Assembly (NCBI GenBank): GCA_020002185.1
Contig: CM034533.1
Coordinates: 52,533,568-52,597,567 of the forward strand
DNA: 64,000 nt
Reading direction: 5' to 3'
DNA from: Paraescarpia echinospica
Lineage: Eukaryota; Annelida; Polychaeta; Sabellida; Siboglinidae
Position 1 is the stretch's first letter. Each line of letters starts with the position of its first letter. Under the pieces are notes generated by a model. It was given only the letters and a program-made list of their open reading frames with translations, was not told the origin of the DNA and made no database searches. Below, piece after piece: positions 57,205-64,000 of this stretch. The position numbers were made by a program, and so were the translations under genes.

Positions 57205-57401
57205 TTAGTCTCGCTTAACCGACTCTCGCCTGGCTGCGTGACTTCGCTAGGAAGATAGTCTTGCTAAGAATCGCGTTTTGACCGCCCACTTGTTGACAGC
57301 CATGAGAGCTGCCACCTAGTAATATTGGCAGGGCCTTAATAATCCAGGCCATAGTGAGGGCCCAATGCTGCCACCTCACGGCGCCTGGTAATCGAGGCTA
57401 G
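57205..57401. mobile_element. MITE (TTAGTCTCG...CGAGGCTAG), second tandem copy
   Basis: Duplicated with its surroundings as part of the 448-bp tandem unit, so not an independent insertion. Confidence 0.65.
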
Positions 57402-57627
57402 TTTTCAATGTCCGACAGTGATTCCGGTTTACCCTGAATCCAGGTAGAGACGATGATTGGCTTTCAGGCAAACAATAAAACTAGAAGTTAAATAAGAGTA
57501 AACTTATACAAGATTACTGAACATTCTTCAGGATAGTTCGTTTTCAAATCAGAAACTTTCAATTTTCATATCCAATATGTCTAATTTACCCGGAAGATGC
57601 TTTCGTCAACGTATCATATCGACTTCA

Positions 57628-58240
57628 TCAGTACCGATGACGCTGAATGACGTCATCGTACACGTGAGGCAGTTCGTAATTGCCCTCGTCTCTGTTGATG
57701 GGTGTTTTGGTTTTCCTGAAACAGATGGCTTCCTTGATATGCCGGATTCTTCTTTTGGGTTCCTTGTCTACCATTTTCACTCTCTCCCAGTCTATGATGT
57801 GGTTTTCAGTTGTCGTATGGTCTGTAAGGGCGGATTTATTGATGGTAGACATCAATCTTTTTTCCGCTCCTTGTGTATTTCTCATTTTTCGTGTTGTCTA
57901 CGTCCTTTCTGTGTTCCTCCAGTCTTGTTTTGAGTAGTCTTCCTGTCTCCCCAATGTACTCAGCACCAAAATTCTTGCACGGTATTTGGTACACCAGTTC
58001 GCCCTGTTCTTCTAGCTGTACACTGTCCTTGGGATGTACCAACAGGTGCCTGTGGGTGGTGTGGGGGCGCATGGCTGTAGCTACTCCATACTTCTTTAGT
58101 ACTCGATGTACTCTCTCTGAGACCCCCTCTATGTATGGGATGACTACTTGGCTCCGATCGTTTTTGTCCTTAGTCTTTTTGTTGGTCTTTTTCCTCTTAT
58201 TGCTATCTGTCACCTTTTTCAAGGCCCACGACGGATAGCC
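57628..58240 (-). mobile_element. Penelope-like element, GIY-YIG endonuclease part
   Basis: On the - strand: VIPYIEGVSERVHRVLKKYG, then HPKDSVQLEEQGELVYQIPC, AEYIGETGRLLKTRLEEHRK, and after a frame change near 57880 SALTDHTTTENHIIDWERVK, IKEAICF, ELPHVYDDVI. LVYQIPC...YIGETGRxxxxRxxEH followed by a distal Glu (EA) is the GIY-YIG nuclease core as found at the C-terminus of Penelope-like reverse transcriptases. The RT itself is absent. The copy ends next to an inverted piece of a second copy. Confidence 0.8.
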
Positions 58241-58257
58241 ACATATTCTTAGAGCTC

Positions 58258-58350
58258 CTCAAGGGCACTTACAAACTGCCTCACGTGTACGATGACGTCA
58301 TTCAGCGTCACGCATTGGAAACTTTGGTTATATTGAACAGAGAAGTTCAA
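58258..58350 (+). mobile_element. Second Penelope-like fragment in opposite orientation
   Basis: Reads GTYKLPHVYDDVIQRHALET on +, equivalent to the end of the endonuclease ORF on the - strand at 57635-57690. The DNA is an inverted repeat sharing CTGCCTCACGTGTACGATGA. Confidence 0.7.
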
Positions 58351-58494
58351 TCTTAATTTATTTTTGGATTAATAATCTTGATAACGACGCTGATTGGGTG
58401 CTCGCCAAAAAGAGTTACTGCTGGCAGCGTACGCAAAATAGATCCTCGAGTAGCGCTAGCTTTTATCCAGGCGCCGCGAGATGGGAGAACCGTA

Positions 58495-58590
58495 CACATA
58501 TATCTATATATCTATATATCTATCTATCTACCTATCTATCTATCTATATATATATCTATATATATATATATCGATCGATAGATAGGTAGA
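58495..58590. repeat. (TATC)n/(TA)n microsatellite
   Basis: TATCTATATATCTATCTATC-type run ending TCGATCGATAGATAGG, making a short palindrome at the right end. Confidence 0.95.
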
Positions 58591-58599
58591 TGTGTGCAT

Positions 58600-59302
58600 T
58601 CATAACGCGCGTTCTTGGTCACGCTCTGTTTCCAGGCGAAGTCACGCAACCGGACGAGAGTCGGTTAAGCGAGTACTATGAACCAATCTAAACCGATGAC
58701 GCTGGACACGCAAAAAGTGGTCATTATAGAAAACGCACTGTACTGTTTTTATTTCTCATCTTGTAAAACTTAAAACTTTGTTTCTGTACACTCCGAAAAT
58801 ATACCCCATTTGCACTGTGAAACAATCTTTAGGGAAAATTTCGTAAACCTGACTTTATAGTTCACGGTTTGAGAAACAAATTAGAGACACGATGTTAGCC
58901 AATTGTACACTTATTGGTACATTGGCCCTTTAGATGTTTTATTTATTGTCGCGTGTATATTGTGCTTGCCAATTAAAATGCAAGAACCCCCGCGGGCCCA
59001 ACATTTAAAGTGGAAGTTTAGCCTCCCTATATTTTGTGACTTTTGTTGGTGGTTTTGGTGAGCGCCAAAGGTGATGCAGTTAGGGATTGCTTAAACAATC
59101 TGCAACACTACCTCCATGGAATCGCGAAAATTCTGCAAACTATCCCGTTGATTGCGAAAAAAAACAGTACCCCCGCCGACCACAAACCAATTCCATCACT
59201 ACCCCCATCGACCGCGAAAACACTATCCCCGCACCCCGGTTTTGCAATGTATTGTCTTACATCGACGTGTGTGCAGACGTTCCGGCTCACCCCACCCCGA
59301 AT
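58600..59302. other. Non-coding stretch with an inverted MITE fragment
   Basis: 58619-58672 is the reverse complement of the start of the TTAGTCTCG MITE (GCTTAACCGACTCTCG). The remainder up to 59302 has no recognisable gene. A Pro-rich open frame (59043-59315) was not called. Confidence 0.45.
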
Positions 59303-60852
59303 TAGTCTCGCTTAACCGACTCTCGCTTGGCTGCGTGACTTCACCAGAACGATAGTCTGGCTCTGAATGGCCCGTCTGAATGTTATGCCATGAGAGCTGC
59401 CACCCAGTGAATATGCATGTGATTAAAAGGCATTAAACTACAAAAAAAAGTGTAATGTTGGTTTAATTTTTCTGTGACATGTTTCAATATAAGTTTAATG
59501 TTGAATAGTTGTTACAGTATAGTATTGTCTGATAAAAGTGTATCCTTATTTAATTTGTTAATCCATAGTTGGTCTGAGAGCCAATCATCGGCTCTACCCG
59601 AATCTGGGTGTGGAGGAGTGGCTGGTGAAGGCAGTGATGACGTTGTACAGTGAGGCGAGCACCGTGGTGAGGACAGGGCATGGAGACAGCAGCAGCTATG
59701 AGGTGAATGTGGGGGTGCACCAGGACTCAGTATTGAGCCCACTGCTGTTTTCCATTGTGATGGACGTGGTGACGAAGGAGGCGAGAGGAGGACTGCCCTG
59801 GGAGCTGCTGTATGAAGATGATCTCGTCCTTATGGCAACGACCAGGGAAGAACTAAGAAGGAAGCTGGTGGACGAGCTTGGTGGCCAAAGGACTGAAGGT
59901 GAATGCCGGGAAGTCGAAGGTGATGGTCAGCATAGGTGACAGAGGAGTGATGTCAGAGTCTGGTGCATGGCCATGTGGAGTCTGTAGAAAGGGTGTAGCC
60001 ACAAGCTCGCTTCAGTGTACATCATGTATGAAGTGGGTCCACGGGTGATGCAGTGGTGTGAAAAGCAGCTTGCAGGCAGTGAGCGCAACGTTTGTGTGCA
60101 AGAGGTGTCGGGGGAGAGGTACCACCTGCAGAGGCGACGGAAGAGGGCTTGGAGGTAGATTGAGAGACATACAACAGAGTAGACAACTTCTGCAAACTGG
60201 GCGACATGCTAAGTGCGACGGGTGGGGTGGATGCAGCGGTGTCAGCGAGAGTGAGATGTGCCTGGCAGAAGTTCAGGGAGTTAACACCCTTCCTGACTTC
60301 CAAAGTGCCCCCCTGGTGTACGCAGCTTGTGTCAGAAGTTGCCTGTTGTATGGGTGTGAGACGTGGGCCATGAGGACCGATCATGACACGAGGATGGAAA
60401 GGGTTGAGATGAGGATGGTGAGATAGATGTGTGGCGCATCACTCAGCGACAGACAGCCCAGTGCAGAGCTTAGAAGAAGAGTGGAGGCGATTGGGGATGT
60501 GATCAGAAGAAGCAGGCTGAGGTGGTATGGGCATGTAGAGCGAAAGGACGACGAGGACTGGGTGAATGGCTGTAAAAAAGTTAGTGGTGGAGGGGACAGC
60601 TCCCGTCGGCAGGCCAAGGAAGACCTGGCAGAACTCCGTGTATGCAGACTTGAATCTGATGGGTATCGACCATCGGGATGCACGGGACCGTGTCAAGTGG
60701 AAGAGGGCAATTGGAAGAAAGGCGAACCCAGCAGAGCCTGGAAACACCGCCTCTAAACGACGATGATGGTAACATTGGCTGGAGCTTAATAATCCAGGCC
60801 GTTGTGATGAGACAATGCTGCCACCTCACGGCGCCTAGATAATCGAGGCTAA
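59303..60852. mobile_element. MITE copy split by a LINE insertion
   Basis: The left end TTAGTCTCGCTTAACCGAC (59303) continues like the 56757 MITE to GCTGCCACCCAGTGAATAT (about 59420). The MITE resumes at CTTAATAATCCAGGCC (about 60787) to GATAATCGAGGCTAA (60852). The same 7-8 bp flank, CCCCGAA(T), lies on both sides, a target duplication for the whole unit. Between the halves lies a LINE fragment. Confidence 0.75.
59560..60768 (+). mobile_element. 5'-truncated LINE with a PHD-like finger after the RT
   Basis: Coding remnants: LGVEEWLVKAVMTLYSEAS, VGVHQDSVLSPLLFSIVMDV (RT motif B region; the usual Gly is replaced by Asp), LPWELLYEDDLVLMATTREE (motif C, EDD in place of ADD), LVAKGLKVNAGKSKVMVSI in a shifted frame, then a cysteine cluster CGVCRKGVATSSLQCTSCMK, WVHG and FVCKRC (PHD/RING-like spacing). 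After that: VRSCLLYGCETWAMR, RLRWYGHVERKDD, PVGRPRKTWQNSVYADL and the tail RDRVKWKRAIGRKANP. Several frame breaks and a stop inside the finger (60046-60048) show decay. Confidence 0.75.
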
Positions 60853-60989
60853 CCCCGAATGGATGTTAATACCGTGTTTGATCAACATGCGGCACCACTG
60901 CAATTTTATTTTGAGCAACAAAGTGACTACTAGCGGCAGACAAGGAAATCGACTCTTTCCCGACATGCTTCACGGGATGTGCACAAGAT

Positions 60990-61096
60990 GGCGGCTTTTT
61001 GTGATGAGATAGGTTTTGCATCTCGATGAAAACAGTGTTTCCGTTATTTTCGGCGGAATACATGCACACATTGCTATCCCGGATACATTATGAAGT
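60990..61096 (+). promoter_or_regulatory. Candidate gene start: YY1-type motif and donor
   Basis: CAAGATGGCGGCTTTTTG (60987-61004) is a good YY1-type AAnATGGCGGC element, common just downstream of TATA-less transcription starts. About 85 bases on, GAAGTAAGTTC offers a strong splice donor, here directly after an ATG (61090). This could be the first exon of a gene extending rightward, but no following exon could be recognised. Confidence 0.2.
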
Positions 61097-61099
61097 AAG

Positions 61100-63340
61100 T
61101 TCACATTAACATGAGTGCGTAACGTGATATTATATTAATTTAATCAATATCGTGTATATTTCCGTGCAAGTGCGGTGCCGCTAGGGCCCTAAATTAGCCG
61201 TCAATTTCAATGAAAACGTCCGCTTTGAGTTTGGTTTGAGTCATTGCCGTTGGCTTCACTACCCTTGTATGCCTTCCACTTTACCAACAATCACAGTAGT
61301 ACCAGTGACAATGTGCTATGGACATTTTTAAAGGTATTACAAAATACGATTTGTTTTTTTTTAGGTTGAATAAGTACTGACGTGATGTGTCCATAGGACA
61401 TTTTGCCAGTCAAAATACAGATACCTTGACTTGAGTTGAGGCTTGATGAAAATAAAATTCTCCAGAAACCTCTTGTCGTTGCTAAAACAACATTATGAAT
61501 AAGTTTTAATTTATGCCAGAACATGTTATATTTACAATTACTATTATTTGTACATTAAAATCAGATATTAATATACTGCTGCTAATAGGAAATGGGTGTG
61601 CATCTGCAAGTTTTATATAACTTATGAAATGTTTTAGATATGATTTTATATCTTGTTCCAATATACGCCTAGCCTCAACATGCTGAGGATACAGGCAGTT
61701 CGTGGCATGGCGAAACAAGAAATTTTTGTTTGTTTTTATAGTGCAATATATAAAAACACAATTATCGTGTAAATAAACATAAATACGTGCAGAAGAACTA
61801 GTGCAAAGTCTGGATGTTGCTTTTTAACGCATCCAGGCTGTTCTGATTAACAATATATTGAGGGAATTCCAAAGTTGAATGGTACTGGGGAAAAAGAATA
61901 CAAGCGATAGTTGCATTGAGTGATTGATAAGGTAAGATAAGGAATGCTGTTTTCTAGTGACTATATTTGAGAATGTATGTGTATGTAATAAAATATTATT
62001 ATATATGACCCAACAACTGTGTGGAGCAGAATTGTTTACCTTGATTAACAATTTTTTTTAATAAATAGGATGATACATATGACTCAAAAGAGTGCAGTTC
62101 AAAGTGACACCACATAACAGGAAAATAATTAAACATCATGTTTTAAGAATTTGAGCGTTTAATGTCATATATGCATAAAAAATTTAGAAGTTGACACTAA
62201 TATTTTTATCGTAAATATATTTGTTTATGTAAAACGGCAGCCAAAGCTCAGTTACAATAATTAACTATCCATTTATGTGTACAACTAACCAGATGAATAA
62301 ATACATCATAGACTACATGATTCTTATTCTACCATAGCCATTGTGATTACACAGGAAATGGTGTTATGACTCTTCAAGTCTTCCTGTCCTCGAAATATCT
62401 TCAATTGTATATACTCATACATTGTAGATATATTCATAGAATAATAAGTTTGCACACAAAAAAATGCAAACATTTAGTAGTAATAAACCAATCAGTTCAC
62501 AGTTGGTGTATTACCCTTGAAGAAGTACAACAACAAATCATTAACTTGCAGTTCTGAGCCCACTCAAAATTATTGTTTTTTATATGATCAGTGTTCAAAG
62601 TGTTATACGAACTGCGGTGCAGTTCTAGTTGTTTTCAGCGTTCTATTAATTGACTAGTCGGTATATATTGTGGTTAGAATATTATGGGTATCGTCACGCA
62701 GGCCAGAAGACATAATTGGGCGTTGCAGAATAAAACTCCATCTATGTTGAATCGGCGCTAAAAAAATCCAAACCTGCATTCTTTGCCAACGATGCAACGG
62801 GGCAAGGCCAACCCGGCAACTGTGAGCATGAAGCCGAAGGAATATCACATATTTCAACCCTTTGTCTGCATTGTTAGGAATGTTTACATGGTGATGACAT
62901 CATGCCCGATTTCGCGAATGAAACAAGTCACTCAAATTACGAAAAAATGTACAATGAATTGTTATGTAGACAATATCCGCAAGGTGGTGCCAGCAGCAGT
63001 ATTATTACAGATTTTGCATTTTCAAAGTGCACCATCATTACCGAAAATCTGTTTTCTTGGGTGGTTTCACTTCTATAGGGGATAATACGGTAAATGGTAC
63101 ATTGCAGTTGTGTACAAGACATTTGCAATGGTTTCAGAGGTAAATGTTTCTAATTTTCACTGTAAAACTTTCTGCAACATTACAGCTTTCAAAAGAAGAA
63201 AGATATGTAATCAATATTTTAATAACATTTTTGATGGTCACGTTAATTAATATGATCACTGACTGTGGGTCACTAGTTTCAAGCTACCTATATATCCAGA
63301 ATCACCAGACCACCAGAGCTAAAACTAGTATGATTCTAAG
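61100..63340. other. Non-coding stretch
   Basis: AT-rich; no recognisable exon, element end or repeat. Short open frames (for example 62783-63085) lack any domain features. Confidence 0.4.
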
Positions 63341-63346
63341 TACGTC

Positions 63347-63605
63347 AATCACGTTACACATCGTCACTCATGTTACACATCGTCACTCACGTTACACATC
63401 GTCACTCACGTTACACACCGTCACTCACGTTACATTGTCACTCACGTTACACATCGTCACTCACGTTACACATTGTCACTCATGTTACACATCGTCACTC
63501 ACATTACACATCGTCACTCACGTTACACATCATCACTCAAGTTACACATTGTCACTCACGTTACACATCGTCACTTACGTTACACATCGTCACTCACATT
63601 ACATA
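63347..63605. repeat. 19-bp minisatellite, about 13 copies
   Basis: Unit CATCGTCACTCACGTTACA with point variants (ATTGTC, CTCAT, CTTAC) and one shortened unit near 63434. A stray CGTCACTCACGTTA recurs at 63741. Confidence 0.95.
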
Positions 63606-63619
63606 TTTTAAGCTCAGAT

Positions 63620-64000
63620 TGCATAAATTTTATAAGGCCTGAATTTGTTTTACATAAAACTAAGCTAGAAGAATGAGAAACAGCAGGTTCTGTGAATACA
63701 TATCTTGCTTTCAAACATGAGATTAAAATACTCACATATTCGTCACTCACGTTATGTGACGGGCACCAGTAACACAACTGACATTATGCACTAATGTGGA
63801 TAACACATAGATGAATACCAACTGTGCATTACTAATTGCCAGTATCCATTTTATCAAAATATAGATTACTTAACTTGGTTCACTGTAATACTAAAATGGA
63901 AATGGGCCTAGTGTTTGTGGTAAGTTTCAGAGATAAAATTTAAAAATAAAGCCTGACCAATCCAAATGCTCCTATTAATAATTACCAAGTAGCATTTGTG
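63620..64000. other. Right edge of the window, non-coding
   Basis: Nothing recognisable apart from the stray minisatellite-like word at 63741. Confidence 0.4.

Larger units (their letters stand above)
56561..57456. repeat. 448-bp direct tandem duplication (56561-57008 and 57009-57456)
   Basis: The two copies differ at only a handful of bases. The unit contains the distal end of the right palindrome arm and a complete TTAGTCTCG MITE. Confidence 0.95.

Noticed and set aside
59043..59355. Pro-rich open frames left of the split MITE
   Set aside because: Three overlapping frames open together in a C-rich stretch; no domain and no splice or promoter context.

Overview
The window is animal nuclear DNA: genes are split by GT-AG introns, and the space between exons is filled with non-LTR retrotransposons (CR1-like and others), a Penelope-like element, THAP-encoding and other TTAA-flanked DNA elements, MITEs, and many minisatellites. 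A single CDK4/6-type kinase gene, CR1 with PHD and esterase domains, and a GIY-YIG Penelope-like element together suggest a marine invertebrate (for example a lancelet or another invertebrate deuterostome, or a lophotrochozoan). The sequence alone does not settle the species.

Two host genes can be modelled with confidence. (1) A BTB/POZ C2H2 zinc-finger gene lies on the + strand, at about 0.3-14.7 kb. BTB exon 1 (287-447) and exon 2 (8448-9626: rest of the BTB, acidic linker, six fingers and the front half of a seventh) are followed by two tandem alternative terminal exons (11701-12648 and 13706-14653). Either terminal exon completes the split seventh finger in phase 0, so the locus looks like a compact BTB-common-region gene with swappable finger arrays. 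A possible internal promoter and first exon (10944-10991) would give a form without BTB. (2) A CDK4/6 kinase lies on the - strand. Its seven coding exons (31308 down to 19594) join without a frame break into 357 residues with all kinase motifs. The two genes converge tail to tail.

Layout: 0.5-5.2 kb, a CR1 copy in BTB-ZF intron 1, with a textbook -1 frameshift heptamer at the ORF1 stop and a 206-bp internal duplication that replaces RT motif A. 6.0-6.5 kb, a three-unit satellite. 7.2-7.8 kb, a TTAA-ended element. 15.4-19.6 kb, a LINE tail and the probable CDK4/6 3'UTR. 19.6-31.3 kb, CDK4/6, whose introns hold an inverted pair of 1-kb THAP elements and several minisatellites. 32-36 kb, a 233-bp three-unit satellite and a 1.4-kb 38-bp minisatellite. 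36.7-47.4 kb, TTAA elements, LINE fragments and transposase-like pseudogenes. 48.4-49.3 kb, a higher-order repeat. 50.2-51.6 kb, a LINE copy inside a long direct repeat. 52.3-56.7 kb, a nested palindrome of TTAA elements carrying tRNA-like modules. 56.6-57.5 kb, a 448-bp tandem duplication. 57.6-58.4 kb, Penelope-like fragments in opposite orientations. 59.3-60.9 kb, a MITE split by a PHD-finger LINE. From 61 kb to the end, little is recognisable apart from a 19-bp minisatellite.

The most interesting points are the alternative finger-array exons, the U UUA AAC heptamer joining CR1 ORF1 to ORF2, the inverted THAP pair around CDK4/6 exons 3-6, the minisatellite that resembles the CDK4/6 exon-6 splice acceptor, and the nested TTAA palindrome.
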